DNA of 43,930 nucleotides from DATEOR01 sp036279015 (GTDB taxonomy: Bacteria > Actinomycetota > Thermoleophilia > Gaiellales > Gaiellaceae). Shown piece after piece: positions 7,063-15,012 of the stretch. Made by a program: the position numbers and the translations under genes. The stretch spans positions 1-43,930 of the forward strand of contig DASUJY010000012.1 of assembly GCA_036279015.1 (NCBI GenBank), in the 5' to 3' direction. Below the pieces are notes generated by a model, which saw only the letters and a list, made by a program, of their open reading frames with translations, searched no databases and was not told the DNA's origin. Position 1 is the stretch's first letter, and each line of letters begins with the position of its first letter.

Positions 7063-8100
7063 CTACACCTTTGTGCGTATGAAGGAGGCTTCGTGGCCGC
7101 GGGCGTTCACGGCCGCGAGCTCCGCCTCCGTCAGCGCGGAAACGCCGAGGAGGAGCTCGAGCTCGTCACGAAGGTGCGTTCGCATCATCTCGGGGCCGTC
7201 AGTGGCGATCGTGAAGGCGACGCCGCGGTCGACGAATGTGCGGATCGTGTCGCGGAGCGAGTCCTCGTCGGGGAGCGCTCGCGTCAGGAGATTGGAGCTC
7301 GGGCAGATCTCGAGGACGGTGCCGGTCTCGGCGAGGAGACGGAGGGTCGCCTCGTCACGAGCCGCGAGGATGCCGTGGCCGATCCGGGCCGGGCGGAGCG
7401 TCTCCACGACCTCGCCGATCTCCTCGATCCCGTGCGCGCCGCCCTCCTCGCCCACGTGGATCGTGACGCCGAGGCCGGCCGAACGAGCCTCCTCGACGAG
7501 CGGCGCGAGGTCGCGATACGGATAGCGCCCCCCGTCCGGCCGCGGCCCGGCGATGTCGACGCCCACGATCCCGCGCGGCGCGTAGCGGATCGCCTTCTCG
7601 ACGATGACCTCGTTCTGCTCGCGCGTGAACGTCCGATCCATCATGAGCAGAAGCCCGGCACGCACGCGCGGGTACTCAAGCTCTGCCCGGTCGAGGCCCC
7701 GGACGGCGGCCATGATGATGTGGTCGAGGTCCCGCTCCCCGCCGCGGTTTCGCTTCATCGGGTTGAAGCGCAGCTCGAGGGTCGTGATGTTCTGCGAGAT
7801 GTACGCGCCTCCGATCGCGCCGTGGACCGACTGCTCGACGGCGACCGGGCTCGACTGGATGAGCTCCGTCCACCTGTAGATCTGGTCGAGCTCGGGGAGC
7901 CCTTCGACGCCGCGGGGGTCGACCGTAACGAGGTCGACGAAGTCCCAGTAGTCCTTGACGGGCAGGGCGATCCCCTGTTCGTGGGCGAGCGACCACATGA
8001 CGGCTGCGTCGACGGAGCCGCCCAGGTGCGTGTGCAGCTCGGCGAGCCCACCCCGGGCGATCTCGGCGACGACGCCGCGCGGCTCAGCCTCGACTTGCAA
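7063..8100 (-). CDS. Adenosine-deaminase-like metal hydrolase
   Basis: 345 residues from TTG 8100, overlapping the upstream aminotransferase by 17 bases. It has the amidohydrolase TIM-barrel signatures of the ADA family: HTHLGGS (H23, H25), HVGEEGG, RIGHG and ICPSSN. Near the C-terminus the family signature is ATDGP, whereas classical adenosine deaminases have TDDP; the first Asp (zinc ligand) is kept and the second is Gly. In ADA the second Asp contacts the purine, so the substrate may not be adenosine. Translational coupling with the aminotransferase suggests a joint salvage or catabolic role, but no pathway is evident. Family call firm, substrate open. Confidence 0.82.
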   Translation of the reverse strand: MQVEAEPRGVVAEIARGGLAELHTHLGGSVDAAVMWSLAHEQGIALPVKDYWDFVDLVTVDPRGVEGLPELDQIYRWTELIQSSPVAVEQSVHGAIGGAYISQNITTLELRFNPMKRNRGGERDLDHIIMAAVRGLDRAELEYPRVRAGLLLMMDRTFTREQNEVIVEKAIRYAPRGIVGVDIAGPRPDGGRYPYRDLAPLVEEARSAGLGVTIHVGEEGGAHGIEEIGEVVETLRPARIGHGILAARDEATLRLLAETGTVLEICPSSNLLTRALPDEDSLRDTIRTFVDRGVAFTIATDGPEMMRTHLRDELELLLGVSALTEAELAAVNARGHEASFIRTKV

Positions 8101-9280
8101 CGGCCTCCGCGAGCTTCGTCCCGGCCATCCGGTCGGGAATGGTCTCGAGCCGTTCGACCGGCTCGGCGCTGAAGACGAAGCGGACGTGTCGGCCCGCGAT
8201 CTCGTCTCCCCAGCCTGTCATGGCGGTCGCTGCGATCTGGGCGTCCTCGAGGAGGATGCGGGAGGCTTCCGCGGGATCCAGTCCGAGCGAGGCGACGTCG
8301 AGAAGGAGCGACCAGCCGCCGGCAGGGCTGACGAACGGCCACTCCGGGAGCCCGGCGAGCATCGTGTCGCGCCGGCGCTCGAGCTCCGCGACGCACTCGG
8401 CGACATGGCCCTGGTCGCCGCGCAGGACGGCGGCGGCGGCGAAGCGTGAGGTCGCGACCGGCATCGTCGTGTTGTACACGTGCGCCCAGCCCGTATCGGC
8501 CACCGTCTCGGCGGGGCCGGCAATCCATCCGACGCGCCACCCGATCATGCGATGCTCCTTCGAGAGCGAGCCGACCACGACGGTGCGCTCGGGCATCTCC
8601 GGAAGCCGGAGCGGGTGGACGAGTGGCCGCCCGTCGAACAGAAGCCGCTCCATGGCGGAGTCGTAGAGGAGGAAGAGGTCGCGCTCGCGGCAGAGGTCGC
8701 AGACCGCTTGCCAGTCGCCCTCGTCGAGATAGCCGCCCGACGGCATCGACGGGCTCATGAGGAGAAAACCGGTCGTGCGCGGACCGACCAAGTCCGCGAG
8801 GCGAGCGCGGTTGAAGCGCCAGCCGTTCTCCTCGGCGACGAACGGGACGAAGCGGGGAACGCCCCCGACGAGCCGGATCCGGTTGACGATGCCCGCGTAG
8901 GTCGGGTCCGTGACTATCACCTCGTCGCCGGGGTCGACGACGCAAAGGAGGACGTCGAGGAGCGCCTCCATGCCACCCGCCGTGACTACGATCTCGCGTT
9001 CGGGGTCGTAGCGATGCCCGCTGCGCTCGGCGAGGAAGTCCGCGATCGCGGCGCGGAGGTCGAGATCCCCGGTGAAGGGGAGCCAGCTGTTCGACTTGGG
9101 ATCTTCGAGGCGGGCGCGGGTCGTCTCGAGCGCCTCAGGGGGGAGCGGAAGGTCGGTGTCGAGGTTCTCCATGCGGAGGACAGGCCCCCCGTGGCTTCCG
9201 CCGCTCTCCTCCGCCGCGGCGGCGACCCGGTCGATGCCGAAGCCGCCGATCGGCTGGATGCGCTCCGACCGCTTGATCAT
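8084..9280 (-). CDS. PLP-dependent class I/II aminotransferase
   Basis: 398 residues from ATG 9280. It is a fold-type I aminotransferase: TAGGMEALLDVLL in the cofactor-binding region, DPTYAGIVNRI, SPSMPSGGYL in the place of the usual NP.NP loop, and SLSKEHRMIGWRVGW with the PLP-binding Lys. A C-terminal Arg (RHVRFVFS) could bind the substrate carboxylate. Substrate specificity cannot be read. On the - strand TAGACT (9292-9287) lies six bases before the ATG, with no Shine-Dalgarno, suggesting a leaderless transcript. The ADA-like gene follows with a 17-base overlap and is probably co-translated. It is divergent from the glycosyltransferase gene, whose own -10 lies within the 60-base gap. Confidence 0.85.
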   Translation of the reverse strand: MIKRSERIQPIGGFGIDRVAAAAEESGGSHGGPVLRMENLDTDLPLPPEALETTRARLEDPKSNSWLPFTGDLDLRAAIADFLAERSGHRYDPEREIVVTAGGMEALLDVLLCVVDPGDEVIVTDPTYAGIVNRIRLVGGVPRFVPFVAEENGWRFNRARLADLVGPRTTGFLLMSPSMPSGGYLDEGDWQAVCDLCRERDLFLLYDSAMERLLFDGRPLVHPLRLPEMPERTVVVGSLSKEHRMIGWRVGWIAGPAETVADTGWAHVYNTTMPVATSRFAAAAVLRGDQGHVAECVAELERRRDTMLAGLPEWPFVSPAGGWSLLLDVASLGLDPAEASRILLEDAQIAATAMTGWGDEIAGRHVRFVFSAEPVERLETIPDRMAGTKLAEAVASRG

Positions 9281-9286
9281 GCGCCG

Positions 9287-9292
9287 AGTCTA
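9287..9292 (-). promoter_or_regulatory. -10 box TAGACT of the aminotransferase gene
   Basis: TAGACT on the - strand ends six bases before ATG 9280. No ribosome-binding site is present, so the transcript would start at or next to the start codon. Confidence 0.5.
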
Positions 9293-9328
9293 ATCGGCCG
9301 CCGCTGGCCGTCGGCAACGACGCCGGGA

Positions 9329-9334
9329 TATGGT
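9329..9334 (+). promoter_or_regulatory. -10 box TATGGT of the glycosyltransferase gene
   Basis: TATGGT ends six bases before ATG 9341, with no Shine-Dalgarno between. This is the spacing of a leaderless actinobacterial promoter. Confidence 0.5.
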
Positions 9335-9340
9335 CTTCCC

Positions 9341-10486
9341 ATGAAGGTGGGCATCGTCGTGCCCTACTCCTGGTCGTTCTGGGGAGGAGTCCAAGAGCAC
9401 GCAGACCACCAGGCGCGGGCGCTCCGAGACCTCGGCATCGAGGTGAAGATCCTCATGGGCCACGACCCGCCCGGGCGGCTGACGAAGCTCCTCCACCCGA
9501 AGGAGGGCAAGCATACGCGTCCTCCGGACTATGTCGTCCCGGTCGGCCGGTCGGTGATCGTGCCGGCGAACGCCTCGCTTCCCAACATCATCCTCTCGCC
9601 GCCCGCGCTCCTCCGGATGCGCGCGATCCTTCGCCGGGAGCGCTTCGACGTCATCCATGTCCACGAGCCGCTCGCGCCGGTTCTCTCGCCGGCGGCGCTC
9701 GTGTTCGCCGACTGCCCCGCCATCGCGACCTGCCACGCGGCTGGAGAGCGTCTCGCGTGGTACCCGGTCGGGAAGGCTCTGTGGGGCGTGATCACGAGGC
9801 GGATCGACTATCGGATCGCAGTGTCGGAATCGGCGCGCCGCGCGGCGGAGCCGTACATCGGCGGCCCGTTCGAGGTGATCCCGAACGGGGTCGTCGTCCC
9901 CGAGCGCTTCGATGTCGGCGGACGAAACGGAAACGTGGTCTTCATCGGCAGGAACGAGCGCCGCAAGGGTCTCGAGGTGCTCCTCCACTCGTGGCCCCAG
10001 GTGACCTCCGAGACGGGCTCTCGCCTACGCGTCGTCGGGGCCGATCCGCTCTCCGTCCGCTGGCTCGCCCGCCGCCAGGGGCTTTCGCTCGACGGCGTCG
10101 ACTTGCTCGGCGGCCTCTCCGAGGAGGAGCTGACCGCCGAGCTCGAGGCTGCGAGCTTGCTCGTAGCGCCGGCCCTCGGAGGCGAGAGCTTCGGGATGGT
10201 GCTGACACGCGCGTTCGCCACGGGAACGCCGGCGGTGGCCTCAAATATCGACGGCTACGCGGCGGTAGCGGACGGCGGCAGTGCCGTTCTCGTTCCCCCG
10301 GGGGACTCCGAGGCGATCGCGCGCGCTCTCCTCGAGCTCCTCTCGGACGAGCCGCGACGTCGCGCGCTCGGGGAGGGAGCCCGGCGCGTTGCCGAGCGGT
10401 ATTCGTGGCACCGGATCGCGCGCCGGCTGGCCGCTGTCTACGAAGAGATGTCCGTCGACCGGAAACCGGCGCGGGCCGCCGCCTGA
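9341..10486 (+). CDS. GT4 glycosyltransferase, PimA-like
   Basis: 381 residues. It is a GT-B retaining glycosyltransferase of family GT4, resembling phosphatidylinositol mannosyltransferases. The N-terminal acceptor domain starts MKVGIVVPYSWSFWGGVQEH, with the Gly-rich loop near residues 15-16. HVHEPLAPVLS, VSESARRAAEPY and IPNGVVV follow, and the donor domain has FIGRNERRKGLEVLL. The usual E-x7-E nucleotide-sugar motif is altered: E282 is present in GGESFG but position 290 is Arg instead of Glu. It acts at the inner membrane face, probably on a lipid acceptor (inference). The stop overlaps the flippase-like start (TGATG), so the two are coupled. Confidence 0.85.
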   Translation: MKVGIVVPYSWSFWGGVQEHADHQARALRDLGIEVKILMGHDPPGRLTKLLHPKEGKHTRPPDYVVPVGRSVIVPANASLPNIILSPPALLRMRAILRRERFDVIHVHEPLAPVLSPAALVFADCPAIATCHAAGERLAWYPVGKALWGVITRRIDYRIAVSESARRAAEPYIGGPFEVIPNGVVVPERFDVGGRNGNVVFIGRNERRKGLEVLLHSWPQVTSETGSRLRVVGADPLSVRWLARRQGLSLDGVDLLGGLSEEELTAELEAASLLVAPALGGESFGMVLTRAFATGTPAVASNIDGYAAVADGGSAVLVPPGDSEAIARALLELLSDEPRRRALGEGARRVAERYSWHRIARRLAAVYEEMSVDRKPARAAA

Positions 10487-11526
10487 TGCGTGCTCCGATC
10501 CCCCATAGTCGCACCGCGCGCCTCGCGCTTCTCGGCGTCGTCATTGCGATCGCGGTCGCGCTCGTCGCCTGGCATGGGCCCGACCGCCGGCTGATCGCAG
10601 ATGCCTTTCAGGCGGTCTCGTGGGTCTGGGTGGCGATCGCCGTCCTGATCAACCTCATTTCGGTCGCGGTCCGCTCGTCGGCCTGGCGCGTGGTCATCCT
10701 GCAGGCGATTCCCCGCCCCTGGCCCTCCTGGCGTGTCGTCTTTTCGGCCTTCTGCGTGGGTCTTCTCGGCAACGCCGCTCTCCCCGGGCGCGTGGGGGAG
10801 CTCGCCCGGGTCGCCGTCGTGACGCGTCACCTGCGCCGCCGACCCGGAACGTGGGCGACGATCGTCGGCACCGTCTTCGCCCACCGTCTCTTCGACGTCG
10901 TCGCCGCGACCGGCCTCGTCGTCTACGTCCTCTACACCTCGCGGATTCCCGACTGGGCGAAGCCCGCCCTGGCAGTCGTGATCGGCGTCGGGCTCGGGCT
11001 CCTGATCGCGGCGTTCACCTTCGCGCGCCGCCATCCCCAGCAGGCGAGCGAGACGCCCGAGGACTCCGGCCCGGTGCGGCGGCTCTTCGCGATGGCGCGG
11101 GCCGGCCTGACCGTGCTGAGGAGGCCGGCACCGGCCGTGTGGGCGCTCTGCTTCCAGCTCCTCGGCTGGACGGCGCAGCTCTTCGCGGTGTGGGCGTCGC
11201 TTCGCGCCTTCCAGATCCATTCAGGGGTCCAGGCGGCCGCCCTCATCCTCCTGCTCATGAACGTCGTCACGCTCTTTCCGTTCTGGCCGGGAAACGTCGG
11301 CCTCCTCCAGGCGGCCATCGCGTTCGCGCTCCTCTCCTACGGAGTCGCCTACGCGCACGGGTTCGCGTTCGGAATCGGGCTCCAGGCGATCGAGGTGTCG
11401 GTGGGCGTCGGGCTCGGGCTCCTCTACCTGGCGCGCGAGGGATTCTCGTTCGCGATGCTGCGCCGGATGCCGGAGGTGACCGACGTCGACGTCGACGAGG
11501 ACGAACGGGTCGAACGTATCGCCTGA
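10486..11526 (+). CDS. Flippase-like integral membrane protein (UPF0104/AglD family)
   Basis: 346 residues with about eight hydrophobic segments. It belongs to the lysylphosphatidylglycerol-synthase transmembrane family (UPF0104), without the C-terminal synthase domain. Family features are GNAALPGRVGELARV in the first third and FPFWPGNVGLLQAAI near the C-terminus. Members move or modify lipid-linked intermediates; the precise role is not settled. It starts at ATG in the TGATG overlap with the PimA-like gene, implying that glycolipid made by the transferase is its likely substrate (inference). The C-terminal tail is acidic (DVDVDEDERVERIA). Confidence 0.82.
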   Translation: MRAPIPHSRTARLALLGVVIAIAVALVAWHGPDRRLIADAFQAVSWVWVAIAVLINLISVAVRSSAWRVVILQAIPRPWPSWRVVFSAFCVGLLGNAALPGRVGELARVAVVTRHLRRRPGTWATIVGTVFAHRLFDVVAATGLVVYVLYTSRIPDWAKPALAVVIGVGLGLLIAAFTFARRHPQQASETPEDSGPVRRLFAMARAGLTVLRRPAPAVWALCFQLLGWTAQLFAVWASLRAFQIHSGVQAAALILLLMNVVTLFPFWPGNVGLLQAAIAFALLSYGVAYAHGFAFGIGLQAIEVSVGVGLGLLYLAREGFSFAMLRRMPEVTDVDVDEDERVERIA

Positions 11527-11533
11527 CGGGCGG

Positions 11534-12484
11534 ATCGTCGTCTGCCCGAGCGCGCTCAAGAGCGTTCTGAGCGCGACCGAGGCGGCCGGCGCGCTCGCCG
11601 TCGGTTTCGGCCGCGCCGGTTCGAGAGTCGTGTGCGCCCCGGTCGCCGACGGGGGCGAGGGAACAGCGGAGGCGCTTCACGCCTCCCTTGGAGGCGAGTG
11701 GCGGGCCGCACTCGTCAGCGATCCGCTCGGGCGGCAGATCGAGGCGCGCTTCCTCCTCCTCCCGGACGGCAGGGCCGTCGTCGAGTCGGCGGAGGCGATC
11801 GGACTTCGCCGGCTGGCCCGGGGAGAGCTCGACCCGTTGCTCGCTTCGAGCCGTGGCCTCGGCGAGCTCATCCGGGCGACGCTCGATCAGGGCGCAACCG
11901 GGCTGGTCGTCGGGCTCGGCGACACTGCGACGGTCGACGGCGGCATCGGGATGCGCGAGGCGCTCGGAGCGCTTCCGGTCGAGACATTGGTCGCGTGCGA
12001 CGTCGCGAACCCACTCCTCGGCGATCGCGGCGCCGCGCGCGTCTTCGGGCCCCAGAAGGGTGCCGGCCCCCCGGAGGTCGAGGAGCTGGAGCGCCGCCTG
12101 GCCGGCGTCGCGGAACTGGCGCCCTACGCCACGCTTGCCGGCGCCGGCGCTGCCGGGGGACTCGGCGCAGCCCTTGCGGCCCTCGGCGCTCGCCTCGTTT
12201 CCGGTGCAGAGCTCGTGGTCGGGACCATCGGTCTCGCCGAGCTGCTGCGAGGAGCCTCGCTCGCCGTGACCGGCGAGGGGACGGTCGACGGCACGTCTCT
12301 CGAAGGCAAGGCGACGGGGCTCGTGGCTTCCCTTTGCTTGCGATCGGACGTGCGCTGCGTCGTCTTCGGCGGCGTGGTGTCCGCCGCGCTCCCGGGAGTG
12401 GAGCTCGTCGCGCTCAGCGGCGATCCGCGACGCGCCCGAGCCGATCTCGAGGCGCTCGGCGAGCGGCTGGGAGGAGGGCTCTAG
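11534..12484 (+). CDS. Glycerate kinase family protein, non-canonical start
   Basis: About 316 residues if counted from ATC 11534. It phosphorylates glycerate to phosphoglycerate in glyoxylate and serine-related metabolism. Family signatures, in order: RIVVCPSALKSVLSATEAA (N-terminus), VADGGEGTAEAL, LGDTATVDGGIGMREALG, CDVANPLLG, VFGPQKGAG, GAAGGLGAAL and TGEGTVDG. The conserved N-terminus is in frame, but no ATG, GTG or TTG occurs between the in-frame TGA at 11477 and GTG 11630. Starting at 11630 would remove about 32 conserved residues. The real start is therefore a rare codon such as ATC 11534, or the sequence has an error. Shorter than the usual about 370 residues. It lies eight bases after the flippase-like gene. 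Confidence 0.8.
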   Translation: MVVCPSALKSVLSATEAAGALAVGFGRAGSRVVCAPVADGGEGTAEALHASLGGEWRAALVSDPLGRQIEARFLLLPDGRAVVESAEAIGLRRLARGELDPLLASSRGLGELIRATLDQGATGLVVGLGDTATVDGGIGMREALGALPVETLVACDVANPLLGDRGAARVFGPQKGAGPPEVEELERRLAGVAELAPYATLAGAGAAGGLGAALAALGARLVSGAELVVGTIGLAELLRGASLAVTGEGTVDGTSLEGKATGLVASLCLRSDVRCVVFGGVVSAALPGVELVALSGDPRRARADLEALGERLGGGL

Positions 12485-12675
12485 CCCGTTCCGGGCCCGA
12501 TTCGGGGCTCGCGCAGGGCCTGTTCGTCGCGGGCCTCGTGCGCTTCTTCTTCGAGCTCGTCGGCGACCGAGGCGTCGTCCTCGCCCGACTGCTGTCCGTG
12601 AGCCTTGACCATCTCTTCCTTGTCGTCGGTCGCACTGCGCCGCCGGCGACCCCAGAAGTTCCCCAACCAGCCCAC
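12481..12675 (-). CDS. Small charged hypothetical protein
   Basis: 64 residues from GTG 12675, with AAAGGAGG four to five bases upstream on the - strand. It begins MGWLGNFWGRRRRSATD and continues as an acidic Glu/Asp-rich tail: an amphipathic Trp/Arg head and an acidic body. No family recognised. It starts 12 bases after the cyclic-nucleotide-binding gene and is probably co-transcribed with it. The stop shares CTAG with the convergent glycerate kinase stop. The ribosome-binding site supports a real gene; composition alone would not. Confidence 0.5.
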   Translation of the reverse strand: MGWLGNFWGRRRRSATDDKEEMVKAHGQQSGEDDASVADELEEEAHEARDEQALREPRIGPGTG

Positions 12676-12687
12676 GACCCCTCCTTT

Positions 12688-13098
12688 CTACTCGGCCGCC
12701 TGGGCGGCTCGCAAGCGGCGGGCGAGCGTCTCGAGGAGCGCCCAAGCCACCTGCGGATGATCCTCGACGAACGGCTTGAACTCCCACGAGGTCATGCCGT
12801 AGGCGATGACGTCGGTGGCCGCCGTGATCGTGGCCGAGCGCGTGCCCTCGTCGATGAGCGCGATCTCGCCGAAGTAATCGCCCACGCCGAGCGTCGCCTT
12901 CGCCTCGCCTGCGACGCTCACGGTTGCGTTCCCGTCGGTGATGACGAAGAAGCCCGCGCCCCCGCGTCCCTCGCTCGTCATCGGGTTGCCCTCGGCGAAC
13001 CGGCGTTCCTTCATCTGGGTCGCCAGGCGGCCGAGATCCTCGTCGTCGAGACCGGCGAAGAGGGGCACCCGGCGGAGCACGTCGATCGGCGCGGACAT
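12688..13098 (-). CDS. Cyclic-nucleotide-binding domain protein (CAP_ED)
   Basis: 136 residues, essentially one cNMP-binding domain: VPLFAGLDDEDLGRLAT at the N-terminus, a beta-barrel with FFVITDGNATVSV, and GVGDYFGEIALIDEGTRSAT forming the phosphate-binding cassette. There is no DNA-binding HTH or kinase domain, so it is probably a sensor or adaptor. The cassette has T-R-S-A-T after the Glu, giving the Arg that usually contacts the cyclic phosphate. TATCAT (13111-13106) lies seven bases before ATG 13098 on the - strand, without a Shine-Dalgarno. The small charged protein follows it. Confidence 0.85.
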   Translation of the reverse strand: MSAPIDVLRRVPLFAGLDDEDLGRLATQMKERRFAEGNPMTSEGRGGAGFFVITDGNATVSVAGEAKATLGVGDYFGEIALIDEGTRSATITAATDVIAYGMTSWEFKPFVEDHPQVAWALLETLARRLRAAQAAE

Positions 13099-13105
13099 CG
13101 CGGGG

Positions 13106-13111
13106 ATGATA
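13106..13111 (-). promoter_or_regulatory. -10 box TATCAT of the cNMP-binding gene
   Basis: TATCAT on the - strand ends seven bases before ATG 13098. The gap holds no ribosome-binding site. Confidence 0.5.
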
Positions 13112-13154
13112 CCCGCGGGCAGGGCATGTGCGAAACACGCCGAAGTCCGCGCCC

Positions 13155-14234
13155 ATGGCCATCCAGGCCGCTCTCCGCGACGGCGTCGACCTCGAGCTCT
13201 CCTGGTCGGAGGAGCAGCTCCCGGAGCGGGAGAGGACGAAGCACGTCCATCGGCTCCATCCATACCTGGGCAAGTTCGTCCCCCAGCTCGCCGAGGTGTT
13301 TCTCCGGCGCTATGCGGCGCCCGGTCGGCTCGTCTGGGATCCGTTCGCGGGCTCCGGAACGACGCTGGTGGAGGCGAACGCTTTCGGGGCGCGCGCTGCG
13401 GGGTGCGACGTCTCCGCTTTCAACTGCCTGCTCATGCGGGCGAAGACGGACGTCTACGATTCGGAGGCCCTCCTCGCCGACGTCGTCCGGCTCTCGGACC
13501 GCGAGGCCCCGAAGAGGCACGCTCGCGCTGGGAAGTACCTCCGCAACTGGTTCGCGCCGCGATCGCTCGCGGAGCTCGCGGCCTTCCGGGAACGGATCGA
13601 CGGAACGGCCTACCCCGAGCTCTGGCAGGTCGTTCTCTCGCGCTCGGCCCGCTCCGCCCGCCTGGCGCGCCACGACGATCTCGACTTTCCCGCCGAGCCC
13701 GTCACCGGCGAGTACTTCTGCTACAAGCACCGCCGGGTGTGCCGTCCGGTCGGCGAGGCGGAGAAGTTTTTGCGCCGCTACGTCCGCGACGCCGTGCAGC
13801 GGGTGCAGGAGTTCGCCGACGCGCGCTCGGCCGAGCCCGTCTCCGTGATCCACGGCGACGCGCGACGGCTCGATCCCCCGGGGCCGGTGGATCTCGTCCT
13901 GACTTCGCCGCCCTATCCTGGGCTGATCGACTACCACGAGCAGCACGCCTACGCCTACGAGCTTCTCGGGCTCGAGCGTCGCGACGACGACGAGATCGGC
14001 CGCGGCGTCAAGGGCTACTGCGAGGACATCGCCGCGGTGCTCGTCCGCGCGCGGCGGGCCCTGCGGCGCGGAGGAAAGATCGTCGTCGTGGTGAACGACC
14101 GCCGCGGCCTCTACGAGGGCATCCTCGCGAGCGCGGGGCTGCGCCTCGAGGACCGGCTTCTGCGCCACGTCAACCGGCGCACGGGCCGCCGTAACGGGGA
14201 GTTCTATGAGGAAGTCCTGATCGCGACGCCCTGA
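13155..14234 (+). CDS. Solitary beta-class DNA methyltransferase (N4-C or N6-A)
   Basis: About 359 residues from ATG 13155; GTG 13128 is in frame. Motif order is HPYLGKFVPQL, then DPFAGSGTTLVEANAFGA (motif I, SAM binding), then TSPPYPGLIDYHEQHAYAY (motif IV, catalytic), the beta-class arrangement of amino-methyltransferases. SPPY occurs in both N6-adenine and N4-cytosine enzymes, so the target base is open. No restriction endonuclease or specificity subunit is nearby, so this looks like an orphan methylase for epigenetic or protective use. The C-terminus (GGKIVVVVNDRRGLYEGI) completes the Rossmann fold. It overlaps the convergent methyltransferase by 31 bases. Confidence 0.85.
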   Translation: MAIQAALRDGVDLELSWSEEQLPERERTKHVHRLHPYLGKFVPQLAEVFLRRYAAPGRLVWDPFAGSGTTLVEANAFGARAAGCDVSAFNCLLMRAKTDVYDSEALLADVVRLSDREAPKRHARAGKYLRNWFAPRSLAELAAFRERIDGTAYPELWQVVLSRSARSARLARHDDLDFPAEPVTGEYFCYKHRRVCRPVGEAEKFLRRYVRDAVQRVQEFADARSAEPVSVIHGDARRLDPPGPVDLVLTSPPYPGLIDYHEQHAYAYELLGLERRDDDEIGRGVKGYCEDIAAVLVRARRALRRGGKIVVVVNDRRGLYEGILASAGLRLEDRLLRHVNRRTGRRNGEFYEEVLIATP

Positions 14235-14809
14235 ATCCCGCTTCGGACGAGCGGGTGGCTGCCGGGGAGGCGCGTCGGCTCGACGCCGGAGACGTCGAAG
14301 CCGGCTGCGGCGACCGCGCTTCGGGTATCCCGGTTCAGGCGGCAGTTGCCCGCGACCTTGCGGTGGAGCGGCGTGAGGCGGTCCTGCCAGCGAGCCAGCC
14401 GTCCGGCGCCGCGGACGTGCTCGAGCAGGACGAGACGCCCGCCGGGGACGAGCACACGGCTCACCTCCGCTAGGCCGGCGGCAGGGTCGTCGACGGAGCA
14501 GAGGACGAACGAGATAACGACGGTCTCGAACGAGCCGTCGGGGAAGGGGAGCGACTCGACCGACCCGGTCACGACCTCGATGGGAACCGCCGCGTCGGCA
14601 GCGCGCTTGTGGAGGCGGCGAGCCATGCTCGGATCCGGTTCCACGGCGACAACCCGCTCCGCGCGCTCGTAGTGCGGGAGGTTGAGACCGGTGCCGGCGC
14701 CGACCTCGAGCACCTCGCCCTCGAGCCCCGAGACGAGCTCATGCCGGCGCTCGCCGAGCTCGCCTTTCTCGGCGCCGCGGCTCACGAGGTCGTAGAGCCA
14801 GCCGATCAC
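14204..14809 (-). CDS. Class I SAM-dependent methyltransferase
   Basis: 201 residues from GTG 14809, overlapping the xseB stop (GTGA). It has a Rossmann fold with motif I VLEVGAGTGLNLPHY, the acidic loop VVAVEPDPSMARRLH, motif II FPDGSFETVVISFVLCSVDD and motif III LVPGGRLVLLEHVRG. It resembles the UbiE/PmtA-like group, which includes phospholipid and quinone methyltransferases; the acceptor cannot be told. Coupling to xseBA is probably a shared transcript, not a functional link. The last 31 bases overlap the DNA methyltransferase gene on the other strand. Confidence 0.8.
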   Translation of the reverse strand: MIGWLYDLVSRGAEKGELGERRHELVSGLEGEVLEVGAGTGLNLPHYERAERVVAVEPDPSMARRLHKRAADAAVPIEVVTGSVESLPFPDGSFETVVISFVLCSVDDPAAGLAEVSRVLVPGGRLVLLEHVRGAGRLARWQDRLTPLHRKVAGNCRLNRDTRSAVAAAGFDVSGVEPTRLPGSHPLVRSGIQGVAIRTSS

Positions 14810-15012
14810 GGGCGCGCTTCCTCGACGCGCTTGCCGAGCTCCTCGATCTTCCCGTGGGCGGCGTCGAGCTTGCCGACGCACGTGCGGTAGAGCTCTTCGC
14901 CTCGCTCCCAGAGCGCCACCGCGTCCTCGAGGCTCGCCTGGCCGCTTTCCAGCTTCGCGACGATCTGCTCGAGCTCCCGGCGCGCGTCTTCGAACGTGAG
15001 CCCGCCGTTCAC
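14806..15012 (-). CDS. xseB: Exodeoxyribonuclease VII small subunit
   Basis: 68 residues, the normal size for XseB. It is a two-helix protein with the typical start LTFEDARRELEQIVAKLESG, then SLEDAVALWERGEELYRTC. It joins XseA to form exonuclease VII, which degrades single-stranded DNA to oligonucleotides. Its ATG overlaps the xseA stop (ATGA), as is common for this pair, giving stoichiometric translation. Downstream it overlaps a methyltransferase gene. Confidence 0.93.
   Translation of the reverse strand: MNGGLTFEDARRELEQIVAKLESGQASLEDAVALWERGEELYRTCVGKLDAAHGKIEELGKRVEEARP

Noticed and set aside
11267..13273. Long open frame on the - strand over glycerate kinase and the cNMP-binding gene
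   Set aside because: No recognisable domain, very Arg-rich, and it opposes well-supported genes in other frames.
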